Notes: generated by a model from the sequence alone, not told the origin. A stretch of 64,000 nucleotides of DNA from Mytilisepta virgata (GCA_028015205.1 CM051510.1:26164580-26228579), one strand, 5' to 3'; counted from the stretch's first letter, positions 11,830 to 22,879 are shown. A program made the numbers and translations.

Positions 11830-13266
11830 TTAGCAAAATTTTCGGATCACTGAGATCCTCCATCAGTGCTGTCGCGTTGCGAAATGACTAATTAATTACA
11901 CGTAGAAAACAATATGTCTAATCGTGATCTTGATCTTCCTCACGTGTAGCAACGCATGTAATCACCAATTAAAATAAGTAATCCTTTAGCATAAGATAGA
12001 TAATTATTTTACAGAATTATTACGTCATAACAAATGAAAAAGTACACAAAAAAAATAAAGCACTTGGAAAGAACAATAAAAAAGGATTTTTCAATATCTG
12101 TATCGATTGACAAATAAATTTATTTCTTTTTATTTATTCCCTTTGGATATAAAGTGCCTAGTTCTTTTATCCAGAAGCTTTCTCTTGTCTGCCTTTCTTG
12201 ATCACTCCAAATCAAATTTTGTTCTATAACAGAAACTTTCATTTTACCAAAGTCCCCAGGATTGTGTCCAGTCGACCGAAAGTGTTTGCTGACGGGTAGA
12301 AAGTCTTTCTTTGTTATATCACTTCTATGGCCGTTCATTCTTTTGTTGAAAGCTGCTTACTTTCTCCAATCTACTGCAGATTACAAATCTCACACTCCAA
12401 CATGTAGATCACGTTGCTTGATTTGCAGTTCACAGTGCAAAATATTTTGTAATCTTTGGCTGTTGTGTGACTTTTATAGCTCTGTGTACATATCATGTGA
12501 GAGCAAGTCTTACACCTTTTGTCTGAACAAGCCTGACATTGGACAGTTGATGAAGACATCTTGCTAGCGATATCAGCTCGTACAAGAATGTCTTTCAGGC
12601 TTTTCGGTCGTCGGAACGCCATAACTGGGGGTTCTTGGAAAAGTATGGAAAGGTCGGAATTTTTTCGAATTCTTTCCAGTGTGTCCTGATGGTACTAGAG
12701 ACATTGTGAAGGCTAGGGTGGTATGTTGCAACGAACCGGATTCTGCTGGTGGTCTCTTTTTCTTTATATTCTAAGAGATTGTCTCAACTGAAGCGGTTAA
12801 CTTTTTTTAAGCCGTCTTGTATGCATTGGTGTGTATACCCTCTATTTTTAAGATGACCACGTAGTTCACCAAGACGTTGTGCTGTTGTTATTGGAGAGGA
12901 ACAGATGCGTTTAACTGGCTATATGGAATACTGTCGTAGCAGTGTTTAGGATGACAACTGCTTTGTGACAGATACAGGTGTTTGTCATTAGGTTTGGAAT
13001 AAACATCGGTGGACATTACTCCGTCTTTTAATGTTGTAGTTGTATCGAGGAGAGAAATTTTAATCTCGGATATTTCATTGGTGAGTTTTATTAATGGGTG
13101 GACACTGTTTCCATGATCGAGGAAGACGTTCAATTTTTCTTCCGTATCTGTCCATTACATGACAACATCATCTATAAATCTATACCAAGACAATGGCTCT
13201 GTTTCCGAAGATTCCAAAATTTGTTTTTCTTGTTTCCCCATAAAGATGTTAGCGTATATATATATC
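11830..13266 (-). mobile_element. Penelope-like retroelement, decayed, minus strand
   Basis: Read on the minus strand from 13266, the order is: YIYANIFMGKQEKQ and WYRFIDDVVM (the RT catalytic DD, 13265-13140); SLLDTT then SSCHPKHCYDSIPYSQ (RT thumb, 13133-12888); AFRRPKSLKDILVRAD and a Cys-rich linker QACSDKRCKTC (12622-12371); and HFRSTGHNPGDF plus ESFWIKELGTLYPKGIN (C-terminal part of the GIY-YIG endonuclease, 12338-12120). This order is diagnostic of Penelope-like elements. Frameshifts and in-frame stops (e.g. after DDVVM) show it is dead. Near the 3' end, at 11840-11865, is a hammerhead-like CTGATGGA...GATCCGAAA motif. The N-terminal part is missing, cut at an AT run. Confidence 0.85.
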
Positions 13267-13267
13267 C
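13254..13267. repeat. AT run at junction of two Penelope-like relics
   Basis: A short TATATATAT run lies exactly where the minus-strand reading frame ends and the plus-strand relic begins. Confidence 0.6.
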
Positions 13268-13745
13268 GAACGAAAAAGTCCGATCCTGTCGCCGTTCATT
13301 TCAACTCCACAAACCATTCATCAGAGGATTTAAAGATTAAAGGCGTTGAAAAAGTATACGGTAGTGACACTTATCGGAAAGTGAGAGAATCGTTTTGGAT
13401 AAAAAAAACTAAATACGCTACATCCAAATGGACTAAATTCTCAAATTGACGTTTAAAGGACATGGACAGTCGGGAACTTTTCCTTTTTGTATCAAGATTT
13501 TGTAATCCATTTATATTTAACATTTTTGAGTGAATCCCGTTGCTAGACGAACAGTTGAAACATTTATTGTTCTAGAGCAATTTTTTCCATTCTGAAATTC
13601 TAGAACTGTAACGGAAGTAATTTTCTATTGTAACGTAATTCATTCTCTCTATTGTTACGCAAAACGTCATCTATTGTTACATGTACGCATCTATGTTACC
13701 AAGAGTTGCTGAGGAAAGCCGGCGACCGGCTGAAACGTCCGGAAT
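13268..13745 (+). mobile_element. Penelope-like element 3' fragment, plus strand
   Basis: The plus-strand frame gives SDPVAVHFNSTNHSSEDL, then GVEKVYGSDTYRKVRESFWIKK, the C-terminal part of a GIY-YIG endonuclease, ending with TGA at 13447-13449. It is followed by an untranslated tail with a hammerhead-like core at 13709-13735 (CTGAGGA, stem AGCCGG/CCGGCT, GAAA). Only this 3' part survives. It faces away from the minus-strand relic, with an AT run between them. Confidence 0.75.
13709..13740 (+). ncRNA. Degenerate hammerhead-ribozyme motif
   Basis: The CTGAGGA core, a 6-bp stem II with a CGA loop, and GAAA are present, with one extra A at 13716. The following ACGT can form only a minimal stem III. 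Flanks AAGAGTTG and CGGAATTA do not pair as stem I. It is a typical Penelope-like element remnant and is probably inactive. Confidence 0.5.
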
Positions 13746-13788
13746 TACGATTTATAGTTTTTATTTATATTAACATTGAATCGACATG

Positions 13789-13790
<2 letters not shown>

Positions 13791-13869
<79 letters not shown>
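13791..13869. repeat. (AT)n microsatellite, about 79 bp
   Basis: An uninterrupted AT dinucleotide run directly after the Penelope-like tail. Its length is likely polymorphic. Confidence 0.95.
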
Positions 13870-13870
<1 letters not shown>

Positions 13871-13983
13871 GCATCCCCATGATAATGACATTGTAGCGAG
13901 GCAGTTATTCACACACTCAATCGATCTATTTCAAGCTTAGGGCTGGATTGTGTCATAAGGTGGACATGGTTCCAAACAATCTT

Positions 13984-14335
13984 TTTAAAAAATGCAAATC
14001 GCCTCGAAACTACGTATACATCTTCAGTCAAAATTAAAGACTGGATTATAGAACTCGAAAATGATAATCCCAGAGAAGCTTTTATATATTTTGATAACAG
14101 AGCAACCTAACTTCGTGACAGAGATTTTGAAAAGAGAACAGTTGCAATTTGAAAATTCGAAATTGAAGAAGAAATGCTAATACGACCGAAAATTGATTGG
14201 CATGGTAAAGAAAATAGTGTTTAAAAATAGAACGAACATGATGCTGAAACCGGCTTTTGGATTTAAAAATAAATATCGAGATGAAGAAAACGATTACAAA
14301 AAAAAGTAAAAAACTACAAAGAACTTCATACATTC
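13984..14335 (+). repeat. Older dispersed repeat, uninterrupted copy
   Basis: It aligns with 5985-6157 joined to 6462-6640 (shared AATGCAAATCGCC, AAAGACTGGATTATA, AAATTGAAGAAGAA). Remnant reading gives KIKDWIIELENDNPREAF and DNRATKLRDRDFEKRTVAI with intervening stops, suggesting former coding sequence that I cannot identify. Confidence 0.6.
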
Positions 14336-15119
14336 ACTTCACTCTGCAGTCTCACAACAGTCTTGTATCTGCTATCTGTGCTTTGATTCTATCAAAAATG
14401 TCGCAAACATTTTGGTAGACAGGTTACCTGGTGAAGGCTAATCCCAAAGTGCATATTGTAAAGAATTTGATATCTCAGATTACTATACAGCGTCACGTGG
14501 TAAAGGCTAATAAAATCCCTTTGAAATGGGTTAAAACATAGGATGATTTTAATCCACCATGAGTTAATAATGCGTCTACAGTACACTTAATTTGCAACCA
14601 TCAATCCAAAACTTATTGACGGCATATATTAAAATACAATACATTTATCAACAATTTCTATTAGATATTCTAATATGACGTCTCTGTAATTTGTAAACAA
14701 AACTGTGGTAAAATTTTCTGTCAAACCACGCTTACGCAACCTTCTATTTTTGTTACTTTGTTGTAGCTGTTTTCTTTCTCTCCCCAGTAACAGCACCTTA
14801 CTCGTACGTAATTTCCGGTTCGTCTGCATTCAGAATATTTTCGTTACAGCAAAATTTTTGGGACAAGTGTGTCTCCAGTAAAAATTGCAACGAAGGTTGA
14901 GAATGCAGGGGAGATTTACAATTTCTAAATGTTCTAAAATGCAAATGAAACTGGTGGGAACTTCTCTATTAACATAGTAAACAAAGACGAGCGGTAACGA
15001 TGTGATTACTGACAGCTACAAAATGTACCACTTTACGTCACCTTACGAGAGAACATTAAAACACTGATTTATTTACCGTATTGTCTCTATTAGAATACCA
15101 CATTAGACCTATTAGAATA
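14336..15119. other. Intergenic, nothing recognised
   Basis: No domain, tandem structure or splice-supported exon. Short minus-strand open frames (14392-14586, 14629-14829) lack recognisable content. Confidence 0.4.
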
Positions 15120-15252
15120 GAAATAATTCATGGCATACGGTGGTTTTTGGGACATTTTACTACCGGTGCACCTTATTTTTGTAACTTTTTACAAAAATAA
15201 GACTCATCTGTGGTAAAATCGCACAACAAACCACAGTATGCTATGATTTATT
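15120..15252. repeat. Foldback element, about 133 bp
   Basis: The left arm AATAATTCATGGCATACGG pairs with the right arm CAGTATGCTATGATTTATT. The centre CTTATTTTTGTAAC/TTTTTACAAAAATAAG forms the hairpin tip. Nearly the whole element is self-complementary. Confidence 0.8.
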
Positions 15253-15258
15253 TTTTAA

Positions 15259-15405
15259 GTCACATGATACTGGGAATCCTATCCATATTCAGGTTCAGTG
15301 GGTCATAGTCACATGATACTGGGAATCCTATCCATATTCAGGTTCAGTGGGTCATAGTCACATGATACTGGGAATCCTATCCATATTCAGGTTCAGTGGG
15401 TGCAT
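15259..15405 (+). repeat. Three direct copies of a 49-bp unit
   Basis: The unit begins CACATGATACTGGGAATCC and starts at 15261, 15310 and 15359, exactly 49 bp apart. The copies are identical or nearly so, so the amplification is recent. It lies between the foldback element and the dead PAN exon. Confidence 0.9.
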
Positions 15406-15469
15406 ACCAGAAAAAGTTAGTCCATATAATGGTCAGGAGAGCACACAAGGAAATACAAAAAAAACATAC

Positions 15470-15811
15470 CCCTCTGTATTGGTCTACCTCTTTATAAACA
15501 TGACGTTCTGCAGTCTGAAAATGCAACTCAGGTATAATGTGTTCTACTTTCATACATATTTCACACACGCGCAAGTCAAAATTGTAGTTGAATGAATGAC
15601 ATTATGATCGATCGATACATTTATCAATGCAGGAATTCCATCCTTCCTTATTAAATGTTATAAAAGCAAATCCAACGAGTATTATCTCTTTTCTCTCCTT
15701 TTGGACTCTTAGTCGACGAGCTTTGGATCCCAAACTATGATGGCAAATGACAAAACAAATTCCAAAAACATTTCCTGTAATAACGAGAGTTCTGTTCAGT
15801 CAAGACAACAC
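15470..15811 (-). pseudogene. Dead PAN/Apple exon
   Basis: On the minus strand this matches the PAN exons at 7158-7511 and 30553-30897, including the ending VDQYRG and a GTATGT donor below 15470. Defects: the start codon position reads GTG (15811-15809) and is followed at once by a TGA; the QQC segment is deleted; and the codon before CHSFNY is TAA (complement of 15602-15604) where the others have Glu. No EGF-like exon is visible downstream on this strand. It is a third, inactivated family member in the same orientation as the left gene. Confidence 0.85.
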
Positions 15812-17248
15812 TACGTTGTTCTTATTCTATTAAATTTTAAACAATCTCCACCGCAAGAAGAGAGAATTCTTATTTTATATATAAATTGTGTATATAAATA
15901 CTGAAATGTGATTTAAATAGTAGCAAACAATAAAGGGTAAATTAAATAGATGAATTGATGTCAATATTTGGTCTTTAAGATTGGGGTTCTAGAATACTTA
16001 CTTCTACTGTCTAATCTGGGAGCATCTCCGTATTGGAAGACTGTTCTCATTTGTTGGGATGGCGTCTCTGATTGTTTGTATCGATTTTGGACAAACTTTT
16101 TATCATACAGAATACAGAAATGGTGTATTTGCACGAATTTGTATTGCAGTCATTGGCAAAAGTTGGGTTTATAAGTTATGTAATGCTTAAATTTTTCAGA
16201 GAACACCTAAAAATTTATCTACTCAGGATACAAAATAAAGATTTAGTATATATGTAGGAAATATAATAATAGGGTTCATACAAAAAAAACTGAAAATTTG
16301 GTTTCATGTATTCTTCTTTGGGCGTGATGGGAGAATGCTCTAATTTTCAGTGGTATTTGTGAGGGGTATGCAGGAAATCAACCAATTTTATGGAGTTAAT
16401 TTTATTTTCAAACAGGTCTATTAACAAACTTTTTTGGGAAGCTGTGTATACTTTTTAAAATATATATTGTATATTTCAAGTAATGTGGATATTTACTAGG
16501 ATACGACTTTTATAGTTACCTAATAGAAAGGCTAATCTAAATTTAGTAAAACAGGTTGAGCCAAGCTTGTTTTGATTTTCAAGGAGATATTTAGCTGGTA
16601 GGTATACTTTAAGGAACTTTAATACAAGAATAAATGAATAAATATCAATTTAAAAAGTACAAACTAAACGCCTTTAACTTTAAACTTTATACTTTGCGTA
16701 TAATTTGATAAATCTCTTACGAAAACAAGTCAAGAGGAACTTTGGACTAGGGATTGTCGTGTGGTCAGGAATTTCGGACTATATATAGTACATATTGAAA
16801 AACAAACAAAAGCAAACAAAGATTGATAACCAACGTAAATTTTGTCTGTATTTTTTACCATGAAACATACCTCTGACAACAATGCGACAAAAAGAAAACA
16901 AAAAATGATAATATATGCAGGAATACTAATAAAACTCAAAAACAACATAAAAATACATATATAACATGTATAAACAGTTTATGAATATCTTCAGATCTCA
17001 GCTCGTAGGACTGTTTTGAAAATGAAACTAAATAATGTTTATCTTTCTTGGAACTGGAAAATGTCATCATATAGACTGTACAGTTATTGCTGTTTACTAT
17101 GTTCAACATGTAGGTGTTACTTTCATTACCATCATCTGATCATAATATTTTTCAGCATGTCTAATTAAGTAGGTAGCACAATTGTATCTTTGATTAAAAA
17201 AAATCGTTCACATTTAAAATCGATTATCTGATTATCCATATCATCATG
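15812..17248. other. Intergenic, nothing recognised
   Basis: AT-rich DNA. Open frames up to 72 codons have no domain signature and no splice-supported context. Confidence 0.4.
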
Positions 17249-17250
17249 TA

Positions 17251-17428
17251 CAGTCAAACCTGTCTATAAAGGACAGCTAAGGGACCAGAAAAAACTGCCC
17301 TTTATGAGCAGGTGCCCTTCATACAGAGGTTAATTTTACATACTTTGTTCATAAATGGGACTTTTCACTGTGCCCTTTATAGACAGTGATTTGCTATATA
17401 GAGGAGCCCTTTAGAGCAGGTTTGACTG
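17251..17428. mobile_element. Tc1/mariner-type MITE
   Basis: The inverted ends CAGTCAAACCTG (left) and CAGGTTTGACTG (right) are each flanked by TA (17249-17250 and 17429-17430), the Tc1/mariner target duplication. The 178-bp interior has 'ctttat' repeats and no coding capacity. Its right TA directly abuts the hammerhead-bearing repeat unit. Confidence 0.8.
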
Positions 17429-17430
17429 TA

Positions 17431-17862
17431 ATTTATTTCGGTATTTTGTTATATATTCTATTATTACCGCTGGGTCTATGTCACTGCTGGTGGACTGTAA
17501 GTCCTCGAACGCATTTTCAGCCCCATAGCCAGAATTTTTGTTCTGGCATGATAAATTACTTAAATGCTGTTAAATTTCCAGTTAAAAATTTTGACAAAAT
17601 ATACCCTAAATTTCTATGGCTCTTCATTTCGATGCAAAGGTAACCCTTAACCGAGTTTGGAAACCTGTTTAATTTAATTGTTTTGGTTTTTGATGGTTGT
17701 GCTTATTAATTCATCGTTATATCTTTAACCAGATCTCCAACATTTTGATCTCGAGCACTGCTGATGAGTTGTCAGTCAACGAAATGGCCATACAGTGCAT
17801 CAAATTTATTTCGGTATTTTGTGATACATTTTATTAGTATAAATTTGTGTCTATATACACTA
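17431..17862 (+). mobile_element. Retrozyme-like element: one 373-bp unit plus partial second
   Basis: ATTTATTTCGGTATTTTG occurs at 17431 and again at 17804, 373 bp apart, and similarity continues for about 55 bp into the second copy. A hammerhead ribozyme (17747-17801) sits at the end of the first unit. Tandem units bounded by type I hammerheads, with no ORF, are the architecture of plant and animal retrozymes (non-autonomous retroelements that yield small circular RNAs). The left end, where an upstream hammerhead would be expected, is replaced by a Tc1-type MITE. Seen: the repeat and ribozyme. Inferred: the element class. Confidence 0.65.
17747..17801 (+). ncRNA. Type I hammerhead ribozyme
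   Basis: All core parts are present in order: stem I strand GCACTG (17755-17760), CTGATGA (17761-17767), stem II GTTG/CAAC with loop TCAGT (17768-17780), GAAA (17781-17784), a very short stem III AT/AT with loop GGCC (17784-17791), the unpaired A at 17792, and the stem I partner CAGTGC (17793-17798). Beyond an internal loop, GAT (17747-17749) pairs with ATC (17799-17801), the kind of stem I loop that contacts loop II in natural hammerheads. Predicted cleavage is after 17792. The short stem III is as in retrozymes and Penelope elements, which may need dimers to cleave well. Confidence 0.85.
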
Positions 17863-18030
17863 TAATTACATTTATTTAGTTACAATATGTATCTACATGT
17901 ATCAACACATTATTTATATAAAACGTTTTATCCAGACACATAGTTCACTGAATTAAGCAGCATGTCTGTGTAACATATATAATGTTTTTACTCTTTTTAG
18001 CATCATCCAAATACAACACATGCATCTCTC
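17863..18030. other. Spacer between retrozyme-like element and minisatellite
   Basis: AT-rich with no recognised feature. Confidence 0.4.
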
Positions 18031-20500
18031 TACATGTACTGTCTGGTAAGTAATACATGTACTGTCTGGTGAGCAATACATGTACTGTCTGGTAAGTAAT
18101 ACACATACTCTCTGGTAAGTAATACATGTACTGTCTGGTAAGTAATACATGTACTGCCTGGTAAGTAATACATGTACTGTCTGGTATGTAATACACATAT
18201 TGTCTGGTAAATAAAACATGTACTGTTTGGTAAGTAATACATATACTATCTGGTAAGTAATACATTTACTGTCTGGTAAGTAATACATGTACTATCTGGT
18301 AAGAAATGCATGTACTGTCTGGTAAGTAATACATGTACTGTCTGGTAAGTAATACATGTACTGTCTGGTAAGTAATACATGTACTGTCTGGTAAGAAATA
18401 CGTATACTGTCTGGTAAGTAATACATGTACTGTCTGTTAAGTAATACATGTACTGTCTGGTAAGTTATACATGTACTGTCTGGAAAGTAATGCATATACT
18501 GTCTGGTAAGTAATACATTTACTGTCTGGTAAATAATGCATGTACTGTCTGGTAAGTAATACATGTACTGTCTGGTAAATAATGCATGTACTGTCTGGTA
18601 AGTAATACATGTAATGTCTGGTATGTAATACACATAATGTATGGTAAATAATACTTGTACTGTCTGGTAAGTAATACATATACTGTCAGGTAAGTAATAC
18701 ATTTACTGTCTGGTAAGTAATGCATGTACTGTCTGGTAAGTAATACGTGTACTGTCTGGTAAGTTATACATGTACTGTCTGGTAAGTAATGCATGTACTG
18801 TCTGGTATGTAATACACATACTGTCTTGTAAGTAATACATGTACTGTCTGGTAAGTAATACATGTACTGTCTGGTAAGTTATACATGTACTGTCTGGTAA
18901 GTTATGCATGTACTGTCCGGTAAGTAATACATGTACTGTCTGGTAAGTAATACATGTACTGTCTGGTAAGTTATACATGTACTGTCTGGAAAGTAATGCA
19001 TATACTGTCTGGTAAGTAATACATTTACTGTCTGGTAAATAATGCATGTACTGTCTGGTAAGTAATACATGTAATGTCTGGTATGTAATACACATACTGT
19101 ATGGTAAATAATACTTGTACTGTCCGGTAAGTAATACATGTACTGTCTGGTAAGTTATACATGTACTGTCTGGAAAGTTATGCATGTACTGTCCGGTAAG
19201 TAATACATGTACTGTCTGGTAAGTAATACATGTACTGTCTGGGAAGTAATACATTTACTGTCTGGTAAGTAATGCATGTACTGTCCGGTAAGTAATACAT
19301 GTACTGTCTGGTAAGTAATACATGTACTGTCTGGTAAGTTATACATGTACTGTCTGGAAAGTAATGCATATACTGTCTGGTAAGTAATACATTTACTGTC
19401 TGGTAAATAATGCATGTACTGTCTGGTAAGTAATACATGTAATGTCTGGTATGTAATACACATACTGTATGGTAAATAATACTTGTACTGTCTGGTAAGT
19501 AATACATGTACTGTCTGGTAAGTTATACATGTACTGTCTGGTAAGTTATGCATGTACTGTCCGGTAAGTAATACATGTACTGTCTGGTAAGTAATACATG
19601 TACTGTCTGGTAAGTTATACATGTACTGTCTGGAAAGTAATGCATATACTGTCTGGTAAGTAATACATTTACTGTCTGGTAAATAATGCATGTACTGTCT
19701 TGTAAGTAATACATGTAATGTCTGGTATGTAATACACATACTGTATGGTAAATAATACTTGTACTGTCTGGTAAGTAATACATGTACTGTCTGGTAAGTT
19801 ATACATGTACTGTCTGGAAAGTTATGCATGTACTGTCCGGTAAGTAATACATGTACTGTCTGGTAAGTAATACATGTACTGTCTGGGAAGTAATACATTT
19901 ACTGTCTGGTAAGTAATGCATGTACTGTCTGGTAAGTAATACATGTCCTGTCTGGTAAGTAATGCATGCACTGTCTGGTAAGTAATATATGTACTGTCTG
20001 GTAAGTAATACATTTACTGTCTGGTAAGTAATGCATGTACTGTCTGGTAAGTAATACATGTCCTGTCTGGTAAGTAATGCATGTACTGTCTGGTATGTAA
20101 TACATGTACTGTCTTGTAAGTAATGCATGTGCTGTCTGGTAAGTAATACATGTACTGTCTGGTAAGTAATACATGTACTGTCTGGTAAGTAATACACATA
20201 CTGTCTGGTAAGTAATGCATGTACTGTCTGGTAAGTAATACATGTACTGTCTGTTAAGTAATGCATGTTCTGTCTGGTAAGTAATGCATGTACTGTCCGG
20301 AAAGTAATACATGCACTTTCTGTAAGTAATGCATGTACTGTCTGGTAAGTAATACATGTACTGTCTGGTGAGTAATACATGTACTGTCGGGTGAGTAATA
20401 AATATACTGTCTGGTAAGTGATGCATGTACTGTCTTGTAAGTAATGCATGTACTGTCTGGTAAGTAATACATGTACTGCCAGGTAAGTAATACATGTACA
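18031..20500 (+). repeat. 23-bp minisatellite, about 107 units
   Basis: The unit GGTAAGTAATACATGTACTGTCT minus its last shared bases repeats every 23 bp for about 2.47 kb; one unit near 20320 is 22 bp. Because 23 is not a multiple of 3 and the minus strand of the unit lacks stops, all three minus frames stay open and give the same 23-residue repeat (YYLPDSTCITYQTVHVLLT). The long 'proteins' there are artefacts. Each plus-strand unit contains CTGGTAAGTA, a close match to a 5' splice site. Distinctive variant units are spaced by multiples of 92 bp, showing nested amplification. Confidence 0.95.
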
Positions 20501-20589
20501 ACTTTTACTTTATTCGCTACAGAATTCATTAAATAATCATTTAAAGTACAGTGTGTACTATTTACCTTGTTTATGTCTGTATTTGTATG

Positions 20590-20985
20590 TTGATGCGGAA
20601 ATGATTGAAATTTTCTTAATGAATTTTCCAAAAGGTCCGAAGTTAAACTATGTTCAGCAGTGGCGGCCATCTGGGTTGACAGTCCAGGTCATAGGAAACA
20701 GTTCTAAAAGAGTACCATCTAAGGTCCACTTGTGCCAAGTCTGCTTCAAATTGGCTTAGTAGTTTAAGAAAAAAGATTATTTAATGAATTTTAGCCTGTT
20801 GTCCATTGTTAAATAAGTTCAGCTGTGACATTCAGAGTCATCGGACATAATTCTGAAAGAAGACCACCTAAGGACTATGTCTGCCAACTATGGTTCCAAT
20901 TGGATTAGTGGTTTCAGACAGGAAGATTTTTAAACGAATTTTCCCATAGGGTCCTTGTTGTCGCATTGTCATTTAACCTATATTT
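20590..20985 (+). repeat. Degenerate dispersed repeat of the conserved bivalve type
   Basis: Two related segments run in tandem: AAGGTCCACTTGTGCC near 20720 and AAGGACTATGTCTGCC near 20869, each after a 'gtcatcggaca/gtcataggaaa' word and before 'aattggattagtggttt'. This style matches the interior of the GCTCACCTGG-type repeats. Non-coding. Confidence 0.5.
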
Positions 20986-22879
20986 CATTTTTCTTCGGCT
21001 GAAGCAATATAAACTAAGTGATTGCAATTGATAGGAAAAAACACAATTCAAATGATTTGTCCCAAAAATTATACATAAATGTCATTATATTTACAAAAAA
21101 AAAATGACAAATACCATCAAATTTGGATAGGATATAACGTCTTGAAGGTTGAAGGAAAGTTTGAATGGGAGGCCGAAAACACAGCTGATGCTTGATGCAC
21201 CAAATAGTTGGGGTGGCGACCAGTATTGTACATGTTTCGAGCTACTTAACTATTGATGGGACGATTCGACTGTAGTACACAAATTCATGGATATATTTAT
21301 GAGAAGCAGGTAATTCTAATTTGTATAATTTGGAAACAAAAAAGATATATAAATAAATGGAATTAAACATAATCAAAATAATATAGAAAACAGAGCAAAA
21401 ATGTTTTCCGTTGCTTTCTTTGTGGTAATTTATGAAGTCTTGTAAAAGGAACAAAATACATTCAACCAACCCTATATCTGTTCACAAAATATAAGAAACC
21501 CTACAAGCGTGAAATTAAAAATTAACAAGTACTGTTATAAGAATCCTACTTTTTGTAGAAACTATAAGACAAAGAAGAAGTATTTCTTGACATATGCATC
21601 TGCTCAACAGTTTGGGTTACTGTTTCGTCTTTCAACATTAAGCACTGAGTTGTAAAAGTGTGCATATTTTTAAAAGTAAATTGATGTTACAGAATATGTT
21701 TTTTCGATGTAGCATTTTCTTTAGCTATCCCTTTTCCACTAGGAGCATCACCACAATTAAAACTTATTTTAAAATTGTAAATGAATTTGCTAGCGTTACT
21801 TTAATTTCACATTAAAAATACCCAGAGTTTGGTAGCTATACAGACAACAACGGTCACTGAGAATACTATGGAAGGTTTTATATTAAAGATTACAATCAAG
21901 AGAGATATTTGCGAAAAATACAAGTTGAGAGTCGGAATATATTCAAGGGATATTTCAAGACTAGTTTTTAGCAAATGTTCCGACAGCTTATTCTTAATTT
22001 ATGATATATCCGATTAAATAACACATATTTGAGAGGATGATAGATCAGATTGTTACCCTATGAAATCCTTGGTCAATATCGTGTCGAAGCCACCTGTGAG
22101 GACCTACTTTCATACAGATTCTTACCTGGTGTCGTACAAAACAATATACAATAAACAAACATATAATGTTACCCTCGTCTAAAGTAATGAAAATAAATGA
22201 ATTGAAATGAATTTTATATGAAGTATAATATTCCATCACATAACTATTTACAATTGCAGACAAATAATTCTTTGCAATATTTTTCAGGCTTTGAGGGATT
22301 AAAAGTTTGATAAAACATGAAAAGACGTTTTCAGCACAAACAAACTAAAATATTGACTTAGAATACTTGTATTTCGTTTTAAGCTTTTTTGAAAGAATCT
22401 ATATTATAAACTTTATTTCCTTAAATGCTGTTGACTTAATTGAGATGGCAACAGTTACGCATGTCATGCCATAGTGATTGCAATAACACTCAATTATAAG
22501 GGATCGGTTGGGGTTTGCATACTGATGAATAGTGTCTAACGATGCTCTTTAATATTTTAAAATCTATAAATAAATTAGATAAAGAAGAAAATATTGAATA
22601 CGACGAATAACAAAAGTTACTGTACAAAATAAAAAATATGCAAAATAGACCTTTTAAAAACCTTTTAAAAACTAAAATTTTAACTGTTCTTCGTAACGAT
22701 TATCAGACCTGATCTTAGTAGTATTTTTATCTAAACGTGAACTCTTTATATATAGTGACTGAATTTTATAAATATTTCTAGCATGTTCGCTTTATGCCAA
22801 CGTATGTTTTTCATAAACACTGCTGTAAAATTAAATGTGATTGCTTCACGTTGAATATCTAACTTTTGGGAAGACACAT
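20986..22879. other. AT-rich intergenic DNA, nothing recognised
   Basis: No domain-bearing frame, tandem array or clear inverted repeat over about 1.9 kb. Confidence 0.4.

Noticed and set aside
13709..13740. Active hammerhead ribozyme
   Set aside because: Core and stem II are good, but the flanks do not form stem I and there is an extra A after the core; kept only as a degenerate motif.
18031..20500. CRISPR-like array
   Set aside because: Units are contiguous 23-bp repeats without unique spacers, in eukaryotic DNA.
17945..20670. A dozen long minus-strand open frames up to 247 codons
   Set aside because: They are produced by the 23-bp repeat, which lacks stops on the minus strand and cycles through all frames; there is no start context, no splice sites and no non-repeat sequence.
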